A model generated the notes under the pieces. The model did no database searches, was not told where the DNA came from, and saw nothing but the letters and a program-made list of their open reading frames with translations. Shown here one piece after another: positions 47,566-56,789 of a stretch of 64,000 nucleotides of DNA (its first letter is position 1; every line of letters begins with the position of its first letter). This DNA comes from Richelia sp. SL_2_1 (lineage in GTDB: Bacteria > Cyanobacteriota > Cyanobacteriia > Cyanobacteriales > Nostocaceae). Position numbers and translations under genes: made by a program. Where the stretch lies: positions 1-64,000 of the forward strand of contig JAAUSO010000008.1 of assembly GCA_012033205.1 (NCBI GenBank), given 5' to 3'.

Positions 47566-50115
47566 TTATTCCCCAGGTACTAATAAAAGAGTTGATTTTG
47601 TATTTCGATCAATTTTGTCATCTTCCCAAAGCATGGAATGATATTTAATATCGCGCCACGGTTCAATCATATCAGTATAGTGAGGATTGAATGCGTGTCC
47701 CGATTGTCCAGTACTATGAATTGCTTGGGAATTATCGAATGAGGCTAAATCAACAATCATTCGTAATGAAGGAATATGGGTAACTTCAAAAGATGATTGA
47801 TTGGCTTTCCAACGGTTAGCATTGACAGTTTCTCCATTTCCTGCTGCTGCAAATGTTCCCCGATTAAATAGTCTTTCAATCAAAGCAACTCCTGATTTAC
47901 CTAAAGTAACGTTGCGAAAGTTGATTTGATGCAGCTTTCCCCAAGTCCATTTTTGGGGATTATCACCTAAAGTATTTTCTAATTCTTCTACTGCTTCTAC
48001 TAATGCTTGTTTAAATATCTCATCCCGGTTTTCCACTTGTGGTGTGTTGCGATTATCCCACCATAAATTATCTGGTTGTTCCATTAGATTTTTCACAACA
48101 GCATACCAGCGATCGCCACCATCGGGATGATAATCTAGAGGTAATTCATCGTGGAATGTCAACGCTAATAATTTTTTCCAGAATGTTTCAAAAATCGCGG
48201 ATGCTGGTGATTCTATCTTCAGTTGAAAATCCCAGTTGAGTAACAATTGACGCGCATTTTGGAGATTATCATCATCAAAATCAATCGACTTAAATATTGG
48301 GAGCAAATCCCGTGCATTAATATCGAGGTTATCACCTTGGATAGACTCAATATCAGTCAAAGTTAACAGTTTATTGGTATCAGAAATCATTTCTTGAATA
48401 CGTTTTGCACGATAGCCGTGAACCCAATCTTTAGTAATCACATAAGGGTAACTTTGATCGACTATGGCATTATTCGCGGTAACAATATATCCTCGCGATG
48501 GATTATAACTATAGGGTAATTCCTCAAAATCAATATAACCAATCCATTCATATTGATCATTCCAACCAGCTACAGGATACCGTCCATCTCCTTGTTTGCG
48601 TATAGGAGTTTTACCAGTCATTTGGTAGCCGATATTTCCATCAACATCTGCGTATACTAAATTTTGAGCTGCAATATCAAATTTACTCGCAGCTGTACGA
48701 AATTGTGACCAATTTTCAGCGCGATTTATTTCTTGGATAGCAGTAATTAACTGTGAAGGTTCTAAAACAGTCCAGCGTAGGGAAACAGCGTAATTTATCG
48801 GGATATTTACTGATGATTTAGGAAATTTTTGTAACGAAGGTAGAACATCGGAAAGAATCGCACCATGTTGAGTATAGCGGACAATTTGATTTACTGGTTC
48901 GGAGTCCGCAACTTGAATTTCTTCGTTGACAAGTTGCATATCCACCCACTTACCATTCATTTTATATTGATTGGGGTTTTCCGGATTGATTTTTTCTACA
49001 TACAAATCCATGGTATCGGACATGACATTAGTTACACCCCAAGCAATGCGCTGATTATGACCTACAATTACCCCCGGTACTCCCGCAAAGGAAAAACCCG
49101 TAACATTATAAGGACAATTGTTGCTTATTGAATTACTTGTGGAAATACAGTGTAAACCAACTTCATACCAAATTGAAGGCATTTGCACCGCTAAATGTGG
49201 GTCATCGGCTAAAATCGGTTTACCTGTTACTGTACGTTTCCCGGAAATAGTCCAACTGTTGGAACCTACACCTATCCGAGTACCACCGAGAATTTCTTCT
49301 ATGGCAGTTACATTACTAGCAATCGATTTCAACTCAGGGGTAATTTCTTGAACAGCGAGTAAATTTATATCTTGTTTTGTTTTTGTTTTTTCTGCTTTTT
49401 TAGCTACTTTGAATTCAGGTACAATTACGGGGAAATCATCAGGATAAACCGGAAAAAGTTCCTCTACCCGTTGTTGAGAAAAATCTTTTAATAGGATACT
49501 ACGTTCAATCTCATCACCCAAATTTGTACTCAGGTCATAAGCCATAACTTTACCCCAAAGGATGGAATCTATGGGCTGCCAAGGCTCTGGATGATATTGG
49601 CGATGTATAAGTTTTAATACTGTATATTCTAAGCTTAAAGCGCTACCTTGATGATTTGCTAAATAAGTATTTACACCTTCTGCATAAGCTTGTAAATTTG
49701 CCTTTGTCTCGGCATCTAATGTAGCAAATTCCTGCTGTGCTATGTGCTTCCATCCCATCGTCCTTAAAAATTTATCCTTGTCTAACTGCGACTCCCCAAA
49801 CATTTCTGAAAGTCTTCCAGCACCAATATGTCGCCAAAAATCCATTTGCCAGAAGCGGTCTTGAGCGTGGACATAACCTTGTGCTAAAAATAAATCATGG
49901 TTAGATGTAGCATAAATTTGGGGAATTCCCCATTCATCTCGGAGGACTTTGACTTGATTTTCAAGCCCCCGAATCGCAATTGTGCCGTTTTCTTGAGGAA
50001 AAGATTTTCTCAATGTGTAAGTAGTTAATCCTGCTAAAGTTAGAATTAATACTAGAATTAATATTCCAATATTCTTAAATACTGCTCCAAACCCATCTTT
50101 TTTAAGATAATTCAT
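47566..50115 (-). CDS. Penicillin acylase family protein (possible AHL acylase)
   Basis: An 849-residue N-terminal-nucleophile amidase precursor. An N-terminal membrane/signal segment is at about 15-35. The alpha-chain region has ILRDEWGIPQIYA-type sequence (VLRDEWGIPQIYATSNHDLF) and YVHAQDRFWQMDFWRHIGAG. The autocleavage site is GVGSNSW, with Ser285 as the likely new N-terminal nucleophile. ADDPHLAVQMPSIWYEV follows as in the family. It should be exported and cut into two chains. The Anabaena homologue AiiC hydrolyses acyl-homoserine lactones, so quorum-signal degradation is a reasonable but untested role. It stands alone. Confidence 0.92.
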   Translation of the reverse strand: MNYLKKDGFGAVFKNIGILILVLILTLAGLTTYTLRKSFPQENGTIAIRGLENQVKVLRDEWGIPQIYATSNHDLFLAQGYVHAQDRFWQMDFWRHIGAGRLSEMFGESQLDKDKFLRTMGWKHIAQQEFATLDAETKANLQAYAEGVNTYLANHQGSALSLEYTVLKLIHRQYHPEPWQPIDSILWGKVMAYDLSTNLGDEIERSILLKDFSQQRVEELFPVYPDDFPVIVPEFKVAKKAEKTKTKQDINLLAVQEITPELKSIASNVTAIEEILGGTRIGVGSNSWTISGKRTVTGKPILADDPHLAVQMPSIWYEVGLHCISTSNSISNNCPYNVTGFSFAGVPGVIVGHNQRIAWGVTNVMSDTMDLYVEKINPENPNQYKMNGKWVDMQLVNEEIQVADSEPVNQIVRYTQHGAILSDVLPSLQKFPKSSVNIPINYAVSLRWTVLEPSQLITAIQEINRAENWSQFRTAASKFDIAAQNLVYADVDGNIGYQMTGKTPIRKQGDGRYPVAGWNDQYEWIGYIDFEELPYSYNPSRGYIVTANNAIVDQSYPYVITKDWVHGYRAKRIQEMISDTNKLLTLTDIESIQGDNLDINARDLLPIFKSIDFDDDNLQNARQLLLNWDFQLKIESPASAIFETFWKKLLALTFHDELPLDYHPDGGDRWYAVVKNLMEQPDNLWWDNRNTPQVENRDEIFKQALVEAVEELENTLGDNPQKWTWGKLHQINFRNVTLGKSGVALIERLFNRGTFAAAGNGETVNANRWKANQSSFEVTHIPSLRMIVDLASFDNSQAIHSTGQSGHAFNPHYTDMIEPWRDIKYHSMLWEDDKIDRNTKSTLLLVPGE

Positions 50116-50229
50116 TTAATTTATCCATCAACTTGCCAACTGTATAATTACGGTTAAATAAGCGATATTATACAGGTTTAAGGGCATTATTGAACGGTAA
50201 TTTGCAAAGGATGGGTAGAAAAAACAAGA

Positions 50230-50337
50230 TTAACGTTTGGTAGTAAAAACGTTAGTGAACATCATTAAAAAACCTCCGATGAGAATTGATAATGCCAGCC
50301 CTGCGGTGACTAAATCGAGTATGTTGGTATTTTCCAT
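50230..50337 (-). CDS. Predicted 35-residue single-helix membrane protein
   Basis: A short frame, ATG to TAA with no internal stop. It begins MENTNILDLVTAGLALSI, continues LIGGFLMMFTNVF and ends TTKR. It has one hydrophobic helix (about 9-29), polar flanks and a positive C-terminus, as in small photosystem, cytochrome b6f or NDH subunits. It does not match the ones I remember (PetL/M/N, PsbM/X, PsaM). No strong ribosome site is seen. It lies between the acylase and CobO-like genes, all on the minus strand. Real coding is supported only by composition. Confidence 0.5.
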   Translation of the reverse strand: MENTNILDLVTAGLALSILIGGFLMMFTNVFTTKR

Positions 50338-50377
50338 TTTTTTAATTGTTAGTTGTTAGTTGATAATACGTGGGGTA

Positions 50378-50441
50378 AGAAGTCGGGTTTTTAATATAAT
50401 TATCCGTAACACCGTAAAATTCTCATAAAAACCCGACTTCT
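50378..50441. repeat. 64-bp inverted-repeat element, copy 3
   Basis: The same 15-bp arms as the copies at 13402 and 47489. The loop is 34 nt and contains ATTATCCG and TAACA. It lies between the small membrane ORF and the CobO-like gene. Confidence 0.85.
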
Positions 50442-50469
50442 ATAACAGTTGTAATTTAACTGATAACTG

Positions 50470-51600
50470 TTAAAAATCAACTCCGCGTTTGGGTTCTACC
50501 CCATGATTAGCATAATGTTTGTGACAGTAGACTTCAGAATGAACGCTGGCTAGTTCAAAGTATTCTGGTTGATTTTGGCAACGTCCTGTGATAATAACTT
50601 CTGTATGACGGGGTTTGCGAAGTAATATTTCCATAATCGGCTCCACTGGAAGTAATTCTAAATCCACAGTGGGATTGAGTTCGTCAAGAATGATGGTTTT
50701 ATATAATCCTGAAGCAATAGCTGTTTTAGCGATTTCCCAACCTCTTTCGGCTTCTACATAGTCCAATTCTTGCCGAGAATTACGCCATACTATAGCATCT
50801 CGACCACAACGTTGATGGTCTACCACTTCCGGATAAGATTGTTGTAGTGCGGAAATAGCTTCATCTTCAGTGTATCCACTGCCACCTTTGAGCCACTGCA
50901 TAATTAATACACGAGTCGAACCGGGATGATTTATTCCTCTACCGATGGCTTTTAAAGCTTTACCCAAAGCGCTGGTGGATTTGCCTTTACCGGAACCCGT
51001 ATAAATTTCGATACCTTCCAATCCATATAGTTTTGCTGTGGAGTGGGGCTTCATTTCTGAATGTAAATCGGCAATATCTAAGAGTTGTTGGGGCGCACCT
51101 CTCCCGGTAGCAATGATTTCCAATTCTTGAGGTTTGGATTGTAAAGTTTTGACAACTTCATCGACTTCTAGTAAACCCAAATCTAATACAGGGTTGATTT
51201 CATCTAATACAACAACCGAATACAACCCTCCGGCAATCGCACCTTTGGCAACATCCCAACCTCTGATTGCTTCTTGTTTATCGAAGGGGATAACTTCATT
51301 CTTATCAAAGAATTCTGCCCTACCAGTGCGTACTTGGTCAATTAGATGGGGAAAACCACGTTGCAAAGCTGCTATCGCCCCATCTTCATCGTAATCCCTT
51401 TCCGGACCTTTGAGAAACCGCAGTAACAACACCCGATTATAGTTATTTGAGTTATTGATACCTAAACCAATTGAACGTAAAACTACTCCTAAAGCAGCTT
51501 GAGATTTACCTTTACCAGCCCCATCGTAAACGTGAATTTGACCTTTAAGCCTTGTGGGGCGTAGTTGTGCTGTGCGAATACCGATGCCGTTCCTTGTCAT
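50470..51600 (-). CDS. Double-domain cob(I)alamin adenosyltransferase-like (CobO/BtuR) protein
   Basis: A 376-residue protein made of two tandem CobO-type P-loop domains. Domain 1 has GQIHVYDGAGKGKSQAALG near 20-38, KGPERDYDEDGAI and VVLDEINPVLDLGLL. Domain 2 has GIEIYTGSGKGKSTSALG near 196-213, KGGSGYTEDEAI and IILDELNPTVDLELL. Both Walker A and B motifs are intact. The family adenosylates corrinoids; standard members are about 200 residues with one domain. An internal duplication within one chain could form the dimer-like unit intramolecularly. It may alternatively be a related P-loop protein without corrinoid activity. No other cobalamin genes are nearby. Confidence 0.88.
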   Translation of the reverse strand: MTRNGIGIRTAQLRPTRLKGQIHVYDGAGKGKSQAALGVVLRSIGLGINNSNNYNRVLLLRFLKGPERDYDEDGAIAALQRGFPHLIDQVRTGRAEFFDKNEVIPFDKQEAIRGWDVAKGAIAGGLYSVVVLDEINPVLDLGLLEVDEVVKTLQSKPQELEIIATGRGAPQQLLDIADLHSEMKPHSTAKLYGLEGIEIYTGSGKGKSTSALGKALKAIGRGINHPGSTRVLIMQWLKGGSGYTEDEAISALQQSYPEVVDHQRCGRDAIVWRNSRQELDYVEAERGWEIAKTAIASGLYKTIILDELNPTVDLELLPVEPIMEILLRKPRHTEVIITGRCQNQPEYFELASVHSEVYCHKHYANHGVEPKRGVDF

Positions 51601-52007
51601 CTCAACCCTACTAGCTGTAATGTGGCAGTCTTTTATCTTACCGAACTTTATGTACCATCAGGAAGGGATAAAAACTCATAAAAACTCATAAAAACTCATA
51701 AAATTCAATAAAAATTAAAATAGAAGATTCTTACTCAAACTTCCTTGAGGAAGAGTAAATCTGTTTTTTTGTATGGTAATTATTTATTTATACTAATTTA
51801 TACTAATTTATACTTTTCAGCGATTATTTTTTTCACTCAACTCTATTCTCTCATAACCTGCCTTGCATTAAACAATTATTTATCTTTATGCTAGTTCTGG
51901 TGTAAAAAATGGTAAAACACGTAAATTCCGTTTAATATTATTTTTTGATACAGTCATTAGATTACAACCGTAGTACATTACATTACACAGTATTTGGTAA
52001 CAAGCAT
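51601..52007. other. Intergenic region upstream of fraC with short repeats
   Basis: A 407-bp spacer between divergent genes. It holds AAAACTCATA repeats (51669-51702) and ACTAATTTAT repeats (about 51793-51814). It should carry the fra promoter; I see no clear NtcA-type GTA-N8-TAC site in it. Confidence 0.55.
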
Positions 52008-52583
52008 ATGCCAAACTTTGACTTTTCTGATTATTTCCGAGCCTTTCCTTTTGGGCTAATCATATTTGACTTTCTATTTTTATTGGTAGCGATTCCGATA
52101 GAAGCATACATTTTGAATAAGAGATTAAAGTTCGATAAAAGAACCAGTGCTTTTTATGCAATCTCCATAAATGTATTTTCCAATGCGATTGGTTGGATAG
52201 TTTTCTTTTTGATAGAGCCAAGTACTTTTTTCAGTAATTATAGATTAGGATTAATAAGTTTTTTACTTTACAATCGCATAGAAGATAATATTTATGGCGA
52301 TATAGTTCTTGCTGCTTTTATCACTTTTTTTGGAACTTTGGTGGTAAAGTTCGGATTGTTAAGATTGTTGATTATCGCATTAAGCGAACCTGAAGAAAAA
52401 AAGACAGAACCAGAACCAGAAGACTCGATTCTTGTGTCAAGAAAAACGCGCCGGGGCAGAAAATCACTTCAAAGTACAAGTTTGTTGACTACTACATTAA
52501 TAGCTAATTCACTCAGCTATAGTGCAATTACCTTGGTTATATTATTTCGTATCTTGGCTCGTACAAATTTAAATTTATCGTAA
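52008..52583 (+). CDS. fraC: Filament integrity protein FraC
   Basis: A 191-residue membrane protein starting MPNFDFSDYFRAFPFG. Four hydrophobic segments are visible, including IFDFLFLLVAIPIEAYILNKR near residues 19-39, which I recognise from the FraC family, and NAIGWIVFFLIEPSTFF. A charged loop EEKKTEPEPEDS follows near 128-140. In Anabaena FraC acts at the cell septum and is required for long filaments and intercellular molecular exchange. A TTG at 51945 would add 21 residues, but the ATG fits better. fraD and fraE follow in the same direction, which strengthens the call. Confidence 0.85.
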   Translation: MPNFDFSDYFRAFPFGLIIFDFLFLLVAIPIEAYILNKRLKFDKRTSAFYAISINVFSNAIGWIVFFLIEPSTFFSNYRLGLISFLLYNRIEDNIYGDIVLAAFITFFGTLVVKFGLLRLLIIALSEPEEKKTEPEPEDSILVSRKTRRGRKSLQSTSLLTTTLIANSLSYSAITLVILFRILARTNLNLS

Positions 52584-52652
52584 TCACCGATAATTAGGCT
52601 AAATATCAAAATATTACTTTTTGTGAATGATAGTAATTAATTAGGAGAAAAA

Positions 52653-53747
52653 ATGGGCGTAATTAGGCAGACTTTAGATTTACTTGGCTTAACGGTTCTC
52701 TTTGATATTTTCAAAGACCTTGTTGAACGTATTAAATATATATTCATCCCACCGAAAGCTTTTTCTTGGCAGACATTAATTTATTTGAGTGTATTTTCTC
52801 TGTTGATGTCATCTTTAGCTAATGGTCCAATTCAAAAGATTATTGCATTTTTTGGTTGGATATTTTTAATTGCTGGGACTTCTTGGTATACCACCGATAA
52901 ACCTTTGTATATACCCGGAACTATTATGCCTGTGGGAGCAGTAATCACAGGAGGTATCGTCAGTATTTTCGCTTTTCAGCAAGGCGATGAAGTTGTAACT
53001 AGAACAATTATTTTTTGGCCAACAATATCCGCTTTTATTACTGCTATTCCGGAGTTTTTTGAAGGAAGTGGTACCGATGTTAAAACTCAGCTACCAAAAT
53101 TAGAAGACCGTGAAAGTTTGATAGTTTTAATTGGTTGCTCTATTTTATTAAGTTGTTGGTTAAATGTTTATGTAGTTACAGATAGATGGATCAGCGAATA
53201 TCCCAGCGCTAAATATCCAGTTCCTGAGAAGGTTGATGACAAGAAAATTACTCAACGCAGTGATTTATTAACGTTTTTGGAACCTGGAGATAGTATTCCC
53301 AAAAATGGGGTTTTAATTTTAGAAAAACTTCAGCAAGCGGTAGAAACAACATTAAGAGGAAAACCTTGGACTGATGTTGAACGTGTCAACAATGAGAATA
53401 AAGGGTGGTTAAATAATGCAAATCAAGAGGTTAAGAAGCTCGGAGAAGATGTAATCAGGATTCATTTAGCTGAATTTGAAGAAAAAGATTTATGGAGTAC
53501 TCAAGCAACCGTAGAGAGTCCTGATCCAAAAAATCCAAGTTCTTACATCTTAAATTTATTTAGTGTATGGAATGGTCCGAGTGCTGTACCCAATGGATAT
53601 TATCTCCAAAAATCATGTCAAATTGAACCCATTACAGAACCTGTTGACACCTTAAATCCTCAAAATGAAAAAATTACTGTTGCAGAAGTCGAGTGTTCAC
53701 CTAAAATTTCTTACTTTACCGGAAATCCTCCCCAACAAAAGCGATAA
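52653..53747 (+). CDS. fraD: Filament integrity protein FraD
   Basis: A 364-residue protein with about five membrane helices in the first 190 residues (LIYLSVFSLLMSSLANG, IIAFFGWIFLIAGTSWY, GAVITGGIVSIFAF, LIVLIGCSILLSCWLNVYV). A soluble C-terminal domain follows, including a helical region around 225-275. The start has a good ribosome site, AGGAGAAAAA. FraD is a septal-junction component of Anabaena, needed for cell-cell communication together with FraC. It lies 69 bp after fraC and 63 bp before fraE, consistent with one operon. The call relies on architecture and context. Confidence 0.85.
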   Translation: MGVIRQTLDLLGLTVLFDIFKDLVERIKYIFIPPKAFSWQTLIYLSVFSLLMSSLANGPIQKIIAFFGWIFLIAGTSWYTTDKPLYIPGTIMPVGAVITGGIVSIFAFQQGDEVVTRTIIFWPTISAFITAIPEFFEGSGTDVKTQLPKLEDRESLIVLIGCSILLSCWLNVYVVTDRWISEYPSAKYPVPEKVDDKKITQRSDLLTFLEPGDSIPKNGVLILEKLQQAVETTLRGKPWTDVERVNNENKGWLNNANQEVKKLGEDVIRIHLAEFEEKDLWSTQATVESPDPKNPSSYILNLFSVWNGPSAVPNGYYLQKSCQIEPITEPVDTLNPQNEKITVAEVECSPKISYFTGNPPQQKR

Positions 53748-53810
53748 ATTGACAATTAGCAATTGATAACTGATAACTGATATGTGAAAATGACTAATTC
53801 TTGAATTACT

Positions 53811-54590
53811 ATGAATGTTAATCGAATATTTGCGATCGCGAATAATGCTTTCTTGGAAGTAGTGCGCGATCGTATTTTGTATATTATCGGTTTTTACGCA
53901 ATTATTTTGACAATTGCAGTTTTTTTTCTACCGGAAATAGCAGCCGCGACTGAAGATAAAATGTTTTTAGACTTGGGTTTAGCAATAATGAATGTCCTCA
54001 GTCTAATTATTGCGGTATTTGTGGGTACAGGATTAATTAACAAAGAAATCGAAAAACGCACGATTTTAATGTTAATTGCTAAACCCGTCAGTCGAAATGA
54101 ATTGATTATTGGGAAATATTTCGGCTTATCGGCTGTTTTAGGATTAATTGTCGCTGCAATGAGTGCTATTTATTTGATATTTCTACAAGTAAATCATATC
54201 AGTTATTCTGCCACAAGTATTATAGTTAATGCTATTTTCCTGATATTACAATTATCTTTAATCAGCGCGATCGCGATTACTTTTAGTGTATTTACAGCTT
54301 CAATATTAGCAACAGCTTTAACCTTTGCAGTATATTTAATGGGAAATATCACCCAAGATTTACTTAATCTAGCTCGAATTAATCAAAATCCCGGTTTGGA
54401 AAAAATAACTCAAGGTTTATATTTACTTTTACCAGATTTATCCCGTTTAGATTTGAAAAATGAAGCTGTTTATGGTTTATCAGCATTACCCGATTCCACA
54501 ACGCTATTTATAAATGCTGGATACGGTTTGATTTATACCGCAATGCTTTTAGCTTTAGCTTCTGTAATTTTTTCCCAAAGAGAATTTTAG
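53811..54590 (+). CDS. fraE: ABC-2 type permease FraE
   Basis: A 259-residue ABC-2-like membrane protein with about six helices. It has the NKEIEKRTILMLIAKPVSR segment near residues 76-94 that marks ABC-2 permeases, and starts MNVNRIFAIANNAFLEVVRD. In Anabaena, FraE is the third product of the fraC-fraD-fraE operon and is required for full filament length and diazotrophic growth. The ATP-binding partner is not encoded next to it, as also in other cyanobacteria. A HIP1-like GCGATCGCG lies near the 5' end. Confidence 0.87.
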   Translation: MNVNRIFAIANNAFLEVVRDRILYIIGFYAIILTIAVFFLPEIAAATEDKMFLDLGLAIMNVLSLIIAVFVGTGLINKEIEKRTILMLIAKPVSRNELIIGKYFGLSAVLGLIVAAMSAIYLIFLQVNHISYSATSIIVNAIFLILQLSLISAIAITFSVFTASILATALTFAVYLMGNITQDLLNLARINQNPGLEKITQGLYLLLPDLSRLDLKNEAVYGLSALPDSTTLFINAGYGLIYTAMLLALASVIFSQREF

Positions 54591-54599
54591 AAGAACTAT

Positions 54600-54695
54600 T
54601 GGAGTTAGTACCAGCGGAATTGTAGAGACGGGGCGTATTGCTACGTCTGTACCAGCGGAATTGTAGAGACGTAGCATTGCTACGTCTGTACCGGA
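54600..54695. repeat. Tandem palindromic repeat (GTACCAGCGGAATTGTAGAGACG unit)
   Basis: Two copies of a 42-bp unit. The second contains a perfect hairpin, AGACGTAGC with loop ATT and GCTACGTCT; the first is a diverged version. It lies between the convergent fraE and pentapeptide genes. Confidence 0.8.
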
Positions 54696-54742
54696 GTTAG
54701 TAATTTGATAAATCACAACTGTCAACTGTCCACTGTCAACTG

Positions 54743-55399
54743 TTAACTAAAACAAAAAATTTGAATTTCTTTGATTCTACCATCAGGCATAATTGCTTGG
54801 TCTAAATTAGCGTTTCTTAAGTTTGTATGTTGCAAATTTGCTTCTCTTAAGTTAGCTTGGGTTAAATTAGCCCAAGCGAGATCGGCATTAGTTAGATCAG
54901 CTTGATTCAAATTTGCTTCTAATAAATTGGCACCACATAATCTGGCATTTTGAAGATTAGCTTTAAACAAATTCGCTTCAATCAAAGATGCTTCGATTAA
55001 TTGAACTTGACTTAAGTTAGCTTTTTGTAAATCTGTATCGCACAAAGAAGCTTCTCGTAAATTGCTACCAGATAAATTTGCACCTGAAAAAATTGCACCA
55101 CATAAAGAAGCTTGTCTGAAATCTACATTAGTTAAATTAGCTTCACGAAAAGATGCTTCATGCATATAAGTTTCTCGCAAACAAGCTTGAGTTAAATTTG
55201 CATGATCTAATTTAGCTTTCTTGAGAATTGCTCCGCTGAAATTAGCATTACGTAAATCTGCTCCTGTCAAATTGACTCCGCTTAAATCAACTTCTCTTAA
55301 ATCGATTCCACGTAAATCGTATCCGCTAAAGTCTCTTTGTCCAAAACTATCGGTAATTTGACTTAATACGAATTCCTGTTTGTCAGCACGATTATCCAT
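54743..55399 (-). CDS. Pentapeptide repeat protein
   Basis: A 218-residue protein formed by about 35 A(D/N)LxX pentapeptide units between residues 23 and 205, for example LTGADLRNANFSGA and LREANLQHTNLRNANLDQA. These fold as a right-handed quadrilateral beta-helix. There is a short polar N-terminus (MDNRADKQEFVLSQ) and a short tail, with no signal peptide or extra domain. Cyanobacteria encode many such proteins; function is generally unknown and none can be inferred from context. Confidence 0.93.
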   Translation of the reverse strand: MDNRADKQEFVLSQITDSFGQRDFSGYDLRGIDLREVDLSGVNLTGADLRNANFSGAILKKAKLDHANLTQACLRETYMHEASFREANLTNVDFRQASLCGAIFSGANLSGSNLREASLCDTDLQKANLSQVQLIEASLIEANLFKANLQNARLCGANLLEANLNQADLTNADLAWANLTQANLREANLQHTNLRNANLDQAIMPDGRIKEIQIFCFS

Positions 55400-55886
55400 A
55401 ATATTTTCCTTTGAGTGTAAAATTTGTTAAATCGCCATCCTGACAATTACTGTATTTCGAGGTTACACCCTAAAACCAAAATATTAGAATAATCAATTCT
55501 AAATTTTTGTCAAAAACAATCATAAAAAAATCTGCAACAATTGAAAATAGCTGTTTTATAGTTAAATCATTTGTCAAAGCATCCTGATAAAATCACCAAA
55601 ACCTGATAGCTTTCATATATATAAATATCAAAAGTCATCATATTCTGACTGCTGATTTTCATTTGCGTATCGCGCTGTACCTCTTTACCATTTAGATTAA
55701 AAACTTTGCGTACCTCCGCGCCTTCCCTCAGTGTCACTCTGCGTTAAAAAAAAACAAAAACTTCAAATTCAAAATATAATTTAAGCTTAATATTTTATTA
55801 ACCAAAATGTAAAAAATAACTTGTATGATAGTTTATTTAAATATTTTAATTCAACAGAGCTAAAGCCCCCCAAAAAAAATCAAAAA
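55400..55886. other. Intergenic region, no gene seen
   Basis: A 487-bp A+T-rich spacer between two minus-strand genes. No tandem array, strong hairpin or ORF recognised. Confidence 0.6.
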
Positions 55887-56789
55887 TTAACTATCTTCAC
55901 CCCAAGTTTTTAACTGGAAATAAACCAACACCATTGCGATCGCGAGTAGTACAGTTGCGGCTGCGGCTGCATAACCGAAATCAAACTGACCGAAAGCTTC
56001 TTGATAAATATAATAAACCAGTAAATTTGTAGAATTGAGAGGACCACCACCAGTAATTACATAAACCTGCTCAAAACTGCGTAAAGTAAAAATCACAGTG
56101 GTTATCGTTGTAAATATCAAAGTCGGTCGTAATCCCGGTAAAGTTACGTACAAAAATTGTTCCCAATTGTTAGCGCCATCAAGTTCTGCTGCTTCATAAC
56201 GACTAACTGGAATAGCTTGTAAACCAGCTAAAAACACCACCATATTGAAACCAAGCTGTTTCCAAATACTTAATAAAATTATCACAGGCATTGCCCATAC
56301 AGTACTGCTCAACCAAGGAATAGGTTCAATACCAATACCCGAAAGAACTGCATTCACCGGACCTTCATTTTGAAATAGCCAGCGAAATCCCAAACCAGCA
56401 GCGACTAAAGAAACAATTGAAGGTAAAAAATAAGCAGTTCGTAAAAATCCCCGCAAAATGATATTTCGATTTAATAGTACAGCTAATCCTAAAGGAATAA
56501 TAATACTAGGTATTACCGTAGCGACCGTGAAATAAAGAGTATTCCACATTACTTGATAAAAATCAGGATTAAGTATTAAACGTAGATAATTTTTTAACCC
56601 CACCCAAGTCATACCTTCTTTAGTAAAACTACCATTGGTAAAGCTGAGGTAAAATAAATAGCCGATTGGTCCAATGACAAAGACAAACAGTAGTATAAGT
56701 GCGGGAGCGAGAAAAAACCAAGCTGCAAAGGTTTCGTTGTCTAGTAGATTTTTGAAAGAAGATTGGGAAATTTTAGGATTTTTCTGCAT
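55887..56789 (-). CDS. Sugar ABC transporter permease (MalF/UgpA type)
   Basis: A 300-residue integral membrane protein with six helices. The EAA loop that contacts the ATPase reads EAAELDGANNWEQFLYVTLPGLRPTL near residues 201-226. It has the N-terminal architecture of carbohydrate uptake permeases (LAPALILLFVFVIGPIGYL). A working transporter needs a second permease, an ATPase and a binding protein; none of these is adjacent. It may pair with components elsewhere in the genome. Substrate unknown. Confidence 0.92.
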   Translation of the reverse strand: MQKNPKISQSSFKNLLDNETFAAWFFLAPALILLFVFVIGPIGYLFYLSFTNGSFTKEGMTWVGLKNYLRLILNPDFYQVMWNTLYFTVATVIPSIIIPLGLAVLLNRNIILRGFLRTAYFLPSIVSLVAAGLGFRWLFQNEGPVNAVLSGIGIEPIPWLSSTVWAMPVIILLSIWKQLGFNMVVFLAGLQAIPVSRYEAAELDGANNWEQFLYVTLPGLRPTLIFTTITTVIFTLRSFEQVYVITGGGPLNSTNLLVYYIYQEAFGQFDFGYAAAAATVLLAIAMVLVYFQLKTWGEDS

